Part shown: positions 31,268 through 40,579 of the stretch, one piece after another
How positions within the stretch are numbered: the first letter of the stretch is position 1
How the letters are laid out: every line of letters starts with the position of its first letter
Assembly (NCBI GenBank): GCA_021815805.1
Contig: JAKAZQ010000004.1
Location: 1-64,000, forward strand
Direction of reading: 5' to 3'
Source of the DNA: Pseudomonadota bacterium
GTDB taxonomy: Bacteria; Pseudomonadota; Gammaproteobacteria; Burkholderiales; Burkholderiaceae_C
DNA: 64,000 bases
Made by a program: the position numbers and the translations under genes
The notes under the pieces: generated by a model
Told to the model about the DNA's origin: nothing
Databases searched by the model: none
Seen by the model: the letters and a program-made list of their open reading frames with translations, nothing else

Positions 31268-32152
31268 ATGCACCACCTGGTCCTGCAAGTTCCCGCCCCC
31301 GCCACGCTCGATCCCGCACTCGTCGCGCACGTCGCCGAGCAGGTGCACGCGCAGCGCCTGCAGCCGCTGCCCGCGGCCGACGCGCCGCCCGGCGCGCGCG
31401 CCGTGCGCCTGTGCGGCATCGGCGCCGACCAGGCCGCGGTGCGCGCGCTGATGTGGCGCGTCGCCAGCCGCAGCGCGCTGGACTGGGCACTGCTGCCGGC
31501 CGGGCTGCGCCTGCGCGACTTCCGCCTGCTCGTGCTCGACATGGACTCGACCCTGGTGAACATGGAGACCATCGACGAGATCGGCACCGCCACCGGCATG
31601 AAGCAGCGCATCGCCGCGATCACCGAAGCGGCGATGCGCGGTGAGATCTCCGATTACGCGGAAAGCCTGCGCCAGCGCCTGGCGCTGCTCGTCGGCACCC
31701 CCGAGGCGGTGCTGGAGCAGGTCTGGCAGCGCATGCGCCTGAACCCGGGCGCGCGCGAGCTGATCGACGCGGCCAAGGCCGCCGGACTGCGCGTGCTGCT
31801 GGCCACCGGCGGCTTCACGTGGTTCGCCGAGCGACTGCAGCGCGAGCTCGGGCTGCACGAGGTGCGCGCGAACTCGCTGGACATCGTCGACGGGCAGCTC
31901 ACCGGTCGCACGCTGGGCCCGATCGTCGACGGCGCGGGCAAGCGCCAGGCCCTGCTCGACGCCTGCGGCAGGCTCGGCTGCCAGGCGACGCGTGCCATCG
32001 CCATCGGCGACGGCGCGAACGATCTGCCGATGATCGAGGCCGCCGGCCTCGGCGTCGCCTACCGCGGCAAGCCGGCGGTGCAGCAGGCCGCCGACATGGC
32101 CTTGAACCACTGCGGCCTGGACGCCCTGCTGCGCGCGCTGGAGCCGGACTGA
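31268..32152 (+). CDS. serB: Phosphoserine phosphatase
   Basis: LLVLDMDSTLVNMETIDEIG; ATGGFTWFAERL; AIGDGANDLPMIEAAGLGVAYRGKP. Confidence 0.96.
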   Translation: MHHLVLQVPAPATLDPALVAHVAEQVHAQRLQPLPAADAPPGARAVRLCGIGADQAAVRALMWRVASRSALDWALLPAGLRLRDFRLLVLDMDSTLVNMETIDEIGTATGMKQRIAAITEAAMRGEISDYAESLRQRLALLVGTPEAVLEQVWQRMRLNPGARELIDAAKAAGLRVLLATGGFTWFAERLQRELGLHEVRANSLDIVDGQLTGRTLGPIVDGAGKRQALLDACGRLGCQATRAIAIGDGANDLPMIEAAGLGVAYRGKPAVQQAADMALNHCGLDALLRALEPD

Positions 32153-32168
32153 GCGCCGACGCGGCGCG

Positions 32169-32666
32169 TCAAGCGGAGTCGCGGTGCGCCGGCAGCTGCG
32201 CGCTCACCCGCTGGTCCAATTCGGCAAGCGCCGCGGCCAGGCCGTTCGCGGTTTCCGCGAGCTGGCGCGCCTGCTGCTGCTGCTGCGCGTCGATACGCTC
32301 GACGAGTTGCGAGCGCACGCCGTCGAGTTGCGCGCGCAGGCGCTCCAGGCCGCCTTCGAGCGCGGACTGCAGTTGCACCAGGCGCGAGCTCTCGGCCTTC
32401 TCGGCCAGTTCGCGCAGTGCCTGCTGGGCCTTCACCTGGCGCCGCAGTTCCATCAGCGAGCGCGTGTGCAACCACAACGCCAGACTGCCGAGAGCCAGCG
32501 TGATGCCGGCGCACAGCCCGAGCATCAGCAGGCCGAGCGGCACCCGCACGCTGGTGAAGCCGAGTGTCAGCGAGGTCGGCGTGGTGAACGCGCCCCAGTT
32601 GATGGCGGCGAACGCCGCCAGCAGCATCAGCAGCAGCGCGACTGCCAGACTACGCCATCCCATCAT
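32169..32666 (-). CDS. LapA-like (DUF1049) membrane protein
   Basis: Two N-terminal TM segments followed by coiled-coil tail. Confidence 0.5.
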   Translation of the reverse strand: MMGWRSLAVALLLMLLAAFAAINWGAFTTPTSLTLGFTSVRVPLGLLMLGLCAGITLALGSLALWLHTRSLMELRRQVKAQQALRELAEKAESSRLVQLQSALEGGLERLRAQLDGVRSQLVERIDAQQQQQARQLAETANGLAAALAELDQRVSAQLPAHRDSA

Positions 32667-32719
32667 GCAACTCCCGCTCGAGCGCACCGCCGCAGCGTGC
32701 GGTGCCGAAAGCGACCATG

Positions 32720-33979
32720 CTACAGGCAGGCCCGCAGCGCCTGCTGCAAATCGGCGATCAGATCCTCGGGACGCTCGAGGCCGATGTTCAGGCGCACGAT
32801 ATAGCCGGGCGCGGCCGCAGGCCCCGCGTCGCTGCCTGCCACCGGCTCCGGCGTGGCGCGCGTCGACCCCAGGTCGTAGGGCACGGCCAGGCTCTGCGGC
32901 CCGCCCCACGAATAGCCGATGCCGAACAGGCTCAGCGCGTCGACGAAGGCATCGATGCGCGGCGGCGGGATGTCGTCGCGGAACACGATGCTGAACAGCC
33001 CCGCGGCGCCGCGGAAATCGCGCTTCCAGAACTCGTGGCCGGGGCTGCCCGGCAACGCGGGATGCACGACGCGTGCGACTTCGGGGCGCTGCTGCAGCCA
33101 GCGCGCCACCTCACGCGCCGACGCGTCGTGCGCGGCGTAGCGCAACGGCAGCGACGACAGGCCGCGCAACACCAGCGCGACGTCGTCGCCGCCGACACCC
33201 AGGCCCAGGCGCATGTGCGCGTCGAGCAAGGCCTCGTGCAGCGCGTCGTCGCGCGTGAGCACCGCGCCCATGAGCACGTCGGCGCCGCCGGACTGGTATT
33301 TGGTCAGCGCCTGCATCGACAGGTCGATGCCCAGCTCGAACGGCTGCAGCGCCAGGCCGGCGGACCAGGTGTTGTCGATCGCCGTGAGCACCCCGGCGGC
33401 GCGCGCGCGCGCGACCAGCTCGCGCAGATCGGGCACCTCCATGCTCACCGAGCCCGGCGACTCGAGCCACATCAGGCGGGTGTGCTCGCCGATCAGGGCC
33501 GACACGGCGGCGGGCTGCAGCGGGTCGTAGATGCGCGTGCGGATGCCCAGCCGGCTCAGCATGGCCTGCGCGAAATCGCGCCCCGGAGCATAGGCATTGC
33601 AGGGAACGAGCAGTTCGTCTCCCTGGCGCAGCAAGGCGAGATCGAGCAGCGCGATCGCCGACAGCCCGGAGGGACACAGCAGCGCGTGACGCGCGCCCTC
33701 GAGGTCGGCGAGCCGGCGCTCGAGCGCGAAGCTGGCCGGCGTGCCGTGCAGCCCGTAGGTATAGCCCGACTTGTCGCGCCAGCGCCGCGAGCGCAATTGC
33801 TGCACGTTGTCGAACAGCACGGTGGAGGCGCGGTAGGTCGGCAGCTGCGCGCTGGCGAATCCCCCCGGAGGGGTGTACGGATGGTGCTGCAAAAGCGTCT
33901 GCGGCGCGCGCCACCCCGGCTCGGCGGGGGCCGGCGTCGAAGTCTGCTCTAATCGGGGTGCATGTTCGTCTTTGGCCAT
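32720..33979 (-). CDS. metC: Cystathionine beta-lyase
   Basis: Cys/Met PLP enzyme: YTYGLHGTPASFALERRLADLEG; IDNTWSAGLALQPFELGIDLSMQALTKYQSGGADVLMG. Confidence 0.9.
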   Translation of the reverse strand: MAKDEHAPRLEQTSTPAPAEPGWRAPQTLLQHHPYTPPGGFASAQLPTYRASTVLFDNVQQLRSRRWRDKSGYTYGLHGTPASFALERRLADLEGARHALLCPSGLSAIALLDLALLRQGDELLVPCNAYAPGRDFAQAMLSRLGIRTRIYDPLQPAAVSALIGEHTRLMWLESPGSVSMEVPDLRELVARARAAGVLTAIDNTWSAGLALQPFELGIDLSMQALTKYQSGGADVLMGAVLTRDDALHEALLDAHMRLGLGVGGDDVALVLRGLSSLPLRYAAHDASAREVARWLQQRPEVARVVHPALPGSPGHEFWKRDFRGAAGLFSIVFRDDIPPPRIDAFVDALSLFGIGYSWGGPQSLAVPYDLGSTRATPEPVAGSDAGPAAAPGYIVRLNIGLERPEDLIADLQQALRACL

Positions 33980-34278
33980 CGGTGAAGCGCCTCCTGCGCG
34001 CGCCTTCCCGGCAGTGCGAGTTCCTGCCGGTTTGCGTGTCGAAAGACCGCAGCATAGAAGCAGCGCGGCGAGCGCGCACCTGGCGCCCCGTCATTGGACC
34101 CTGATCCCGCACCCCGCACCGCGACCGGCCCGTACCCCGGGCGCGTCGCGCCGCTTCGTCGGCCCCCGCCCGCCATGCCGGGCGCGGCGCGCCGCGCCAT
34201 GCGGCTCGCGTCCCGGCGAGCCCTTCCCGGCTCGCGGCCGCCGTTTGCGCGGCGCCTGAACCCGGAGGAACGCGCGGC

Positions 34279-35595
34279 ATGAGAGAAGCCCTGATCCTGC
34301 TGTTCCTGATCCTGCTCAACGGCCTGTTCGCGATGGCCGAGATCGCGCTGGTCACGGCGCGGCGCGCGCGCCTGACCGCGCTGGCCGAGTCGGGCAGCGT
34401 GCCGGCCCGCGCGGCACTGCAACTGACCGAGCAGCCGACGCGCCTGCTGTCGACGGTGCAGATCGGCATCACCTCCATCGGCGTGCTCAACGGCATCATC
34501 GGCGAGGCCGCGTTCTCGTCGAGCATCGGCGCCGGCCTGCGACAACTCGGCATGTCGCCGCGCGCTTCGTCGGTGGCCGCCACCGCGCTGGTGGTGATGG
34601 TGATCACCTACCTGTCGATCGTGGTCGGCGAACTGGTGCCCAAGCGCCTGGGTCAGCTGGCGCCCGAGCGCATCGCGCTGATCACCGCGCAACCCATGCT
34701 GTTCCTGGCGCGCGTGGTGGCCGTGTTCGTCAAGCTGCTGTCCATGTCCACGGATCTGCTGCTGCGCCTGCTGCGCGTGCGCATCGACCAGCCCAAGCAT
34801 GTCACGGAGGAGGAGATCAACGTGGTGCTGGAGGAAGGCTCCGACGCCGGCGTCATCGAGGTGCAGGAGCACGAGATGGTGCGCAACGTGTTCCGCCTCG
34901 ACGATCGCCAGATCGCCTCCCTGATGACGCCGCGCAACGAACTGGAGTTTCTCGACATCGAGGATCCGCTGTCGGACAACCTGGCGAAGATCGCGCAAAG
35001 CCCGCACTCCCGCTTCCCGCTGGTGCGCGGCGATCTCGACGACGTGCTCGGCCTGGTCTCGGCCAAGGAACTGCTCGGCCGGTTCATCCGGCGCGAAGGC
35101 ATCGACGATCTGGGCAAGGCATCGAGCCCCGCGATCTTCGTGCCGGAAAGCCTCACCGGTCTGGAACTGCTGCAGACCTTCAAGCAGAGCCCGGCTCACA
35201 CCGCGATCGTGGTCGGCGAGTACGGACAGACACTGGGCGTGGTCACGGTGCAGGACATCCTCGAGGCGATCGCCGGCGAATTCAAGAGCCATCCGTCGGA
35301 GGAGCCCTGGGCGGTGCAGCGCGAGGACGGCTCGTGGCTGCTCGACGGCCTGATCCCGGTCGGCGACCTGAAGGACAAGCTCAACCTGCGTGCGGTGCCG
35401 GAGCAGGAGAAGGCACGCTACAACACCCTGGCCGGGATGCTCATGCTGATCCTGGCGCGCCTGCCGCGCACCGGCGACGTCATCGAATGGGAGGATTGGC
35501 GCTTCGAGATCGTCGACATGGACGGCAAGCGCATCGACAAGGTGCTGGTGTCGCGTCCGCTGCACCCGGCGGCGGCCGAAGCGGCCCAGGCCTGA
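34279..35595 (+). CDS. Hemolysin-family / CNNM-CBS membrane protein
   Basis: MREALILLFLILLNGLFAMAEIALVTARRARL; CBS-region ASLMTPRNELEFLD; C-terminal CorC-type domain. Confidence 0.9.
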   Translation: MREALILLFLILLNGLFAMAEIALVTARRARLTALAESGSVPARAALQLTEQPTRLLSTVQIGITSIGVLNGIIGEAAFSSSIGAGLRQLGMSPRASSVAATALVVMVITYLSIVVGELVPKRLGQLAPERIALITAQPMLFLARVVAVFVKLLSMSTDLLLRLLRVRIDQPKHVTEEEINVVLEEGSDAGVIEVQEHEMVRNVFRLDDRQIASLMTPRNELEFLDIEDPLSDNLAKIAQSPHSRFPLVRGDLDDVLGLVSAKELLGRFIRREGIDDLGKASSPAIFVPESLTGLELLQTFKQSPAHTAIVVGEYGQTLGVVTVQDILEAIAGEFKSHPSEEPWAVQREDGSWLLDGLIPVGDLKDKLNLRAVPEQEKARYNTLAGMLMLILARLPRTGDVIEWEDWRFEIVDMDGKRIDKVLVSRPLHPAAAEAAQA

Positions 35596-35607
35596 GCCGC
35601 CGGCGGC

Positions 35608-36597
35608 TCAGCCGCTGCCGCTGCCGCGGCGCATCGCCAGGCGTGCGCCGATCTCGCCGATGATGCCGCGTCGGAACAGCAGCACGCACAGCACGAAGAT
35701 GCCTCCGATGACCATGCCGACGGAGTCCGCGAGGTGGCTGAACCATGCCAACCCGGTGACATGCACCAGGGCGCGCGAGATCAGCCCGATCTTGTCCTCC
35801 AGCACGGTGATCAGCAGCGCCCCGAGCACCGGACCGAGATCCGTCCCCAGGCCACCGAGCAGGGTCATCAGAATGACCAGACCGGAGGTTGCCCAGTGCA
35901 CGTCGTCCAGGGTCTCGAAGCCCATGACCAGGGCCTTCATGGCCCCGGCCAGCCCGGCAAAGGCCGCCGACAGCAGGAACACCGCCAGCTTGTACTGCGC
36001 GGCGTTGTAGCCGAGCGAGATCAGGCGTTGCTCGTTTTCGCGCGCGCCGCGCAGGATCTGGCCGAAGGGAGAGCGGTTGATGCGCCGCAGGAACCACCAG
36101 CTCAGCGCGAACACCGCCAGCACGACCTCGTACATGACGCGGTCGGGCTGCAGCGACAGGCCGAGCAGCGCACCGCGCGGAATGCCCTGCAGCCCGTCCT
36201 CGCCGCCGGTGAACGGTGCCTGCAGAAAATAAAAGTACACGATCTGCGCCAGCGCAAGCGTGATCATGGAGAAGTAGATGCCCTGGCGTCGCACCGCCAG
36301 CAACCCCATCGGAACTCCGACGGCCACCGCGAACAGCACGCCGAGCAGCACTCCGACGGGGGTCGGCACATGCCACTCGGTCAGCGCCTGCCCGGCGATG
36401 TAGCCGGCGCCACCGAACATCGCGGCGTGGCCGAAGGAGATCAGGCCGCCGTAGCCGGCCAGCAGGTTGAAGGCACAGGCCAGCAGCGCAAAGCACATGA
36501 TGCGCATTCCCAGCACCGGATACAGGCCCATCCAGGGCGCGGCCGCGGCCAGCGCCAGCAGCAGCCACAGCCAGACATCGCGCCGGGCCGGTTTCAT
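35608..36597 (-). CDS. livM: Branched-chain amino acid-type ABC permease (LivM)
   Basis: NLLAGYGGLISFGHAAMFGGAGYIAG; operonic with LivH. Confidence 0.88.
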   Translation of the reverse strand: MKPARRDVWLWLLLALAAAAPWMGLYPVLGMRIMCFALLACAFNLLAGYGGLISFGHAAMFGGAGYIAGQALTEWHVPTPVGVLLGVLFAVAVGVPMGLLAVRRQGIYFSMITLALAQIVYFYFLQAPFTGGEDGLQGIPRGALLGLSLQPDRVMYEVVLAVFALSWWFLRRINRSPFGQILRGARENEQRLISLGYNAAQYKLAVFLLSAAFAGLAGAMKALVMGFETLDDVHWATSGLVILMTLLGGLGTDLGPVLGALLITVLEDKIGLISRALVHVTGLAWFSHLADSVGMVIGGIFVLCVLLFRRGIIGEIGARLAMRRGSGSG

Positions 36598-37481
36598 CGC
36601 TGCCTCCCGAACAGGCCGGCGGGGCGCAGCGTAAGCACCACCGCCATGAGCACGAACACCACGGTGCTGGCCATCGGTGCGTACAGCACCTTGGTCAGCC
36701 CCTCCACCAGGCCCAGCACCAGGCCCGCGACGATCGAGCCCCCCACCGAACCCATGCCACCGATCACGACGATGGCGAACACGGTGATGATCAGATTCGA
36801 CCCCATCAGCGGCGAGACCTGGATCACCGGCGCCGCCAGCACGCCGGCCAGACCGGCCAGCGCGGAGCCGAAGCCGAAGGTCAGCATCACGAGCAGCGGC
36901 ACGTTGATGCCGAAGCATTGCACCAGCGCCGGGTTCTCGGTGCCGGCGCGCAGGTAGGAACCCAGGCGCGTGCGCTCGATCAAGGTCCAGGTGCCGGCGC
37001 ACAGCAGCACGCTGGCGAGCACGGCGAAGGCGTGGTACTCGGGCAGGAACATGAATCCGAGATCGAACACTCCGCCGAGTTGCGGCGGCGGATTGAAGGG
37101 CTGGCCGGCGACGCCGAAGGCCGAGCGGAAGCCCCCCTCGAGCAGCAGGGTAAGCCCGAAGGTCAGCAGCAAGCCGTAGATCGGATCCATGCCGCGCAGG
37201 CGCCGCAGCATCAGGCGTTCGACCAGCATGCCGAACACTCCCAGCAGCAAGGGCGACAACAGCAGCATCCACCAGTAGCTGAGATGGAAATACTGCGCAC
37301 CGATCCACGCGAACATCGCGCCCATCATGAAAAAGGCACCATGCGCGAAATTCACCACGTCCATGAGTCCGAAGATCACGGCAAGGCCGAGGGACAACAT
37401 GGCGTAGAAGGCACCGTTGACCAGACCCAGCATCAGCTGGCCCAGCAACAGCGGCAAGGGAAAACCGAACAGCTCTGTCAA
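36594..37481 (-). CDS. livH: Branched-chain amino acid-type ABC permease (LivH), likely TTG start
   Basis: LGLVNGAFYAMLSLGLAVIFGLMDVVNFAHGAFFMMGA. Confidence 0.88.
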   Translation of the reverse strand: MTELFGFPLPLLLGQLMLGLVNGAFYAMLSLGLAVIFGLMDVVNFAHGAFFMMGAMFAWIGAQYFHLSYWWMLLLSPLLLGVFGMLVERLMLRRLRGMDPIYGLLLTFGLTLLLEGGFRSAFGVAGQPFNPPPQLGGVFDLGFMFLPEYHAFAVLASVLLCAGTWTLIERTRLGSYLRAGTENPALVQCFGINVPLLVMLTFGFGSALAGLAGVLAAPVIQVSPLMGSNLIITVFAIVVIGGMGSVGGSIVAGLVLGLVEGLTKVLYAPMASTVVFVLMAVVLTLRPAGLFGRQR

Positions 37482-37587
37482 TCCGGGCCTCTCTGGCGCG
37501 AAGGCGCCGCGACGCGGCGCTCGAAACGGACGGCGCGGAGCCGGCACGACGCACGCCGTGCCGGCTCCTGCAGGCCTTGCGTGGCTT

Positions 37588-38784
37588 TTACTTGGCCAGC
37601 GGGCAGCCGTAGTTGGCGATCGGACCGAAGGCGTCCGGCCCGGGGATCTTCTGCACGATGTTGTACAGGTCCCATTCGCCCTTCGATTCCGCCGGGGTCT
37701 TGACCTGGGCGAGGTACATGTCGTGCACCATCACGCCGTTGGGAGCCAGGTAGCCACCGTGGGTGAACATGTCGTTGACCTTCATCTTGTGCAACTCGGC
37801 CATGACCTTGTCACCGTTGGTCGTCCCGGCCGCCTTCACCGCCTTCAGATAGGTCATGGTCGCGGAGTAGTCGGCAGCCTGCACGAAGGTCGGCATGACG
37901 TGCATCTGCTTGTAGAAGCGTTGCGCCCAGGCGCGCGATTGGGGATTCTGGTTCCAGTACCACGGCGTGGTCAGGTACAGGCCCTGCGCCGACTGCAGGC
38001 CGATGCTGTGGATATCCGTGATGAACAGAAGCAGCCCGGCCAGCTTCATGGTCTTCGTGATGCCGAACTGCGTGGCCTGCTTGATCGAGTTCACCGAGTC
38101 GCCGCCGGCGTTCGCCAGGCCCAGCACCTGCGCCTTGGACGCCTGCGCCTGCAGCAGGTAGGACGAGAAGTCGGCCGAGGCCAGCGGGGCGTAGACCTGG
38201 CCCAGCACCTTGCCGCCATTCGCCTCGACGACCTTCGAGGCGTCAGCCTGCAGCGCCTTGCCGAAAGCGTAGTCGGCGGTCAGGAAATACCAGGTCTTGC
38301 CGCCCTTCTGCACGATCGCCTTTCCGGTTCCACGCGCCAGTGCGGTCGTGTTGTACGCGTACATGTCGGTGTACGGCGTGCACTCCTTGCCGACGATGGT
38401 CGAGGCACCGCCGCCGATGTCGATGAAGGGCTTCTTGTAGCTCGCCGCCACGCGCTCCATGGCCAGCGCGGTGGCGCTGTTGGTGCCGGAGATCAGCATG
38501 TCGGCGCCGTCCTGGCTGAAGAACTCCTTGGCCTTGCCGGCTGCCAGGTCGGCCTTGTTCTGGTGATCGAAGGACATCAACTCGACCTTGCGCCCCAGCA
38601 CCTTGCCGCCGAAGTCGTGGATGGCCATCTTGATGGCCGCCACGCCGCCGGCGCCGTCGATCGCCGAGTACACGCCGGACATGTCGGTGATGAAAGCAAT
38701 CTTGACCGGTGCGGCGGCCTGCGCGGTGGCGGCACTCAAGGCCAGCGCCGCAGCCACGGCGATGCTCAGTCGGTTCAGCTTCAT
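37588..38784 (-). CDS. ABC transporter substrate-binding protein (HAAT family)
   Basis: Signal peptide then VKIAFITDMSGVYSAIDGAGGVAAIKMAIHDFGGKVLG. Confidence 0.88.
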   Translation of the reverse strand: MKLNRLSIAVAAALALSAATAQAAAPVKIAFITDMSGVYSAIDGAGGVAAIKMAIHDFGGKVLGRKVELMSFDHQNKADLAAGKAKEFFSQDGADMLISGTNSATALAMERVAASYKKPFIDIGGGASTIVGKECTPYTDMYAYNTTALARGTGKAIVQKGGKTWYFLTADYAFGKALQADASKVVEANGGKVLGQVYAPLASADFSSYLLQAQASKAQVLGLANAGGDSVNSIKQATQFGITKTMKLAGLLLFITDIHSIGLQSAQGLYLTTPWYWNQNPQSRAWAQRFYKQMHVMPTFVQAADYSATMTYLKAVKAAGTTNGDKVMAELHKMKVNDMFTHGGYLAPNGVMVHDMYLAQVKTPAESKGEWDLYNIVQKIPGPDAFGPIANYGCPLAK

Positions 38785-38822
38785 GGAGGTCTCCCTGTGT
38801 TGTGGTTGTCGAATGCACCTTG

Positions 38823-39545
38823 CTACACGCCGAGCAATTGCTCAAGTTGTTCGCGCCGGCCCGGCAATTCCTCGCGCGAAAAATGCTCCAGTATGCGCCC
38901 CCGCTCCATGACGTAGAACTCGTCGGCGAGGCGTGCCGAAAAATGAAAGTTCTGTTCCACCAGCAGGATCGAGAAGCCGCGATCCCGCAGCGCCGCGATC
39001 GCGCGGCCGAGTGCCTGCACGATCACCGGCGCGAGTCCCTCGGAGATCTCGTCCAGCAGCAGCAATCTCGCCCCGGTGCGCAGGATGCGCGCCAGCGCCA
39101 GCATCTGCTGCTCTCCGCCGGACAGGCGCGAGCCGGGGCTGCGCGCGCGTTCCTTCAGGTTGGGAAACAGCTGGTCGATCTCCTCCAGGCTGAGCCCCTG
39201 GAAGCCGGTGCGCAGCAGCGGCGGCAGCAGCAGGTTCTCGCGCGTGCTCAGGCTGGCGAAGATCCCGCGCTCCTCCGGGCAATAGCCGACTCCGAGTCCG
39301 GCGATGCGATGCGGGGGCACGCGCGCCAGGTCCTTGCCGAACACGCGCACCGTGCCGCTGCGGGCGCTGGTCAGGCCCATGATGGCGCGCAGCGTGCTGG
39401 TGCGTCCGGCGCCGTTGCGCCCGAGCAGGCTGACGGTGCGTCCCACCGGCACGCGCAGATCCACGCCGTGCAGCACATGCGACTCGCCGTACCACGCATG
39501 CACCCCCTGCAACTCCAGCGCCATGGCCTCGTTCGACGCGCTCAT
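38823..39545 (-). CDS. livF: ABC ATP-binding protein (LivF)
   Basis: GRNGAGRTSTLRAIMGL; LSGGEQQMLALARIL; LLLLDEISEGLAPVIV (note G-R in Walker A). Confidence 0.9.
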   Translation of the reverse strand: MSASNEAMALELQGVHAWYGESHVLHGVDLRVPVGRTVSLLGRNGAGRTSTLRAIMGLTSARSGTVRVFGKDLARVPPHRIAGLGVGYCPEERGIFASLSTRENLLLPPLLRTGFQGLSLEEIDQLFPNLKERARSPGSRLSGGEQQMLALARILRTGARLLLLDEISEGLAPVIVQALGRAIAALRDRGFSILLVEQNFHFSARLADEFYVMERGRILEHFSREELPGRREQLEQLLGV

Positions 39546-39594
39546 CGCCGCACCCCCGCGAAGCCGCCGCCAGCCACCCTCGAGCCGCGCCGGC

Positions 39595-40377
39595 TCATGC
39601 CTGCAACTCCTCGGCCGCGGCCGGCTCCGCGGCTTCCCCCATGTAGGCGCTGATCACCTCCGGGTTGGCCGACACCTCGGCATAGCTGCCCTCGGCCAGC
39701 TTGCGCCCGCGCTGCATCACGGTGACGCGGTCGCAGATGCGCGAAATCACCGACATGTTGTGTTCCACCATGAGCACGGTGCGGCCCTTGGCCACGCGCG
39801 CGATGAGTTCGGTGACGCGCTCCACGTCCTCGTGTCCGAGGCCCTGCGTCGGCTCGTCCAGCAGCATCAGCTTCGGCTCCAGCGCTAGCGTGGTGGCCAG
39901 CTCGAGCGCGCGCTTGTGGCCGTACGGCAGGTTCACGGCGAGCAGGTCGGCCTGGGCCGCGAGCCCGACCTGCTCGAGGTACTGCATCGCGCGCTCGTCT
40001 AGCTGTCCCAGGCGCCGCGGCGAGGCCCAGAACTGCCACGCCATGCCGGCCGCGCGTTGCATGCCGACGCGGACGTTCTCGAGCAGGCTCATGTGGGCGA
40101 ACGTGGCGCTGATCTGGAACGAGCGCACCAGGCCCATGCGCGCCACCTGCGCCGGCGGCAGGCGCGTGATGTCGCGCTCGCCGAACCAGATGCTGCCCGA
40201 GGTCGGCACGAGGAACTTGGTCAGCAGGTTGAAACAGGTGGTCTTGCCGGCACCGTTCGGACCGACCAGTGCATGCACGGAGCCCTGCGCGATGTCGAGG
40301 TCCATGTCCTGCACCGCAGCAAAACCCGCAAATTGTTTGGTCAGGCCGCGAGCCCGCAGTATTGAATTGTTCGACAT
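39595..40377 (-). CDS. livG: ABC ATP-binding protein (LivG)
   Basis: MSNNSILRARGLTKQFAGF...GPNGAGKTTCFNLLTKF; start at 40377. Confidence 0.9.
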   Translation of the reverse strand: MSNNSILRARGLTKQFAGFAAVQDMDLDIAQGSVHALVGPNGAGKTTCFNLLTKFLVPTSGSIWFGERDITRLPPAQVARMGLVRSFQISATFAHMSLLENVRVGMQRAAGMAWQFWASPRRLGQLDERAMQYLEQVGLAAQADLLAVNLPYGHKRALELATTLALEPKLMLLDEPTQGLGHEDVERVTELIARVAKGRTVLMVEHNMSVISRICDRVTVMQRGRKLAEGSYAEVSANPEVISAYMGEAAEPAAAEELQA

Positions 40378-40579
40378 AGGAACGTTGTGAAGGATCAAAA
40401 CATTTTGCGGCACTGCGGCGAAAACGGGCAAGGGCTGCGGCTCGGGACAAACCCTTGCGCAGGGCCGGGCGCCGGGCGCCGCTGCCGGCGCCGCAGCGTG
40501 TGACGGGAAAAGTACGCACCGAGCGCGCGCCGATTCCACACTGCGCAAAAGGCCTTCCTGCACAAGGGAGAATCGGGGC

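Noticed and set aside
27520-31623. 1367-aa minus-strand ORF
   Set aside because: Antisense to mfd and serB; high-GC shadow ORF with His/Gln/Arg-biased composition and no recognisable domain.
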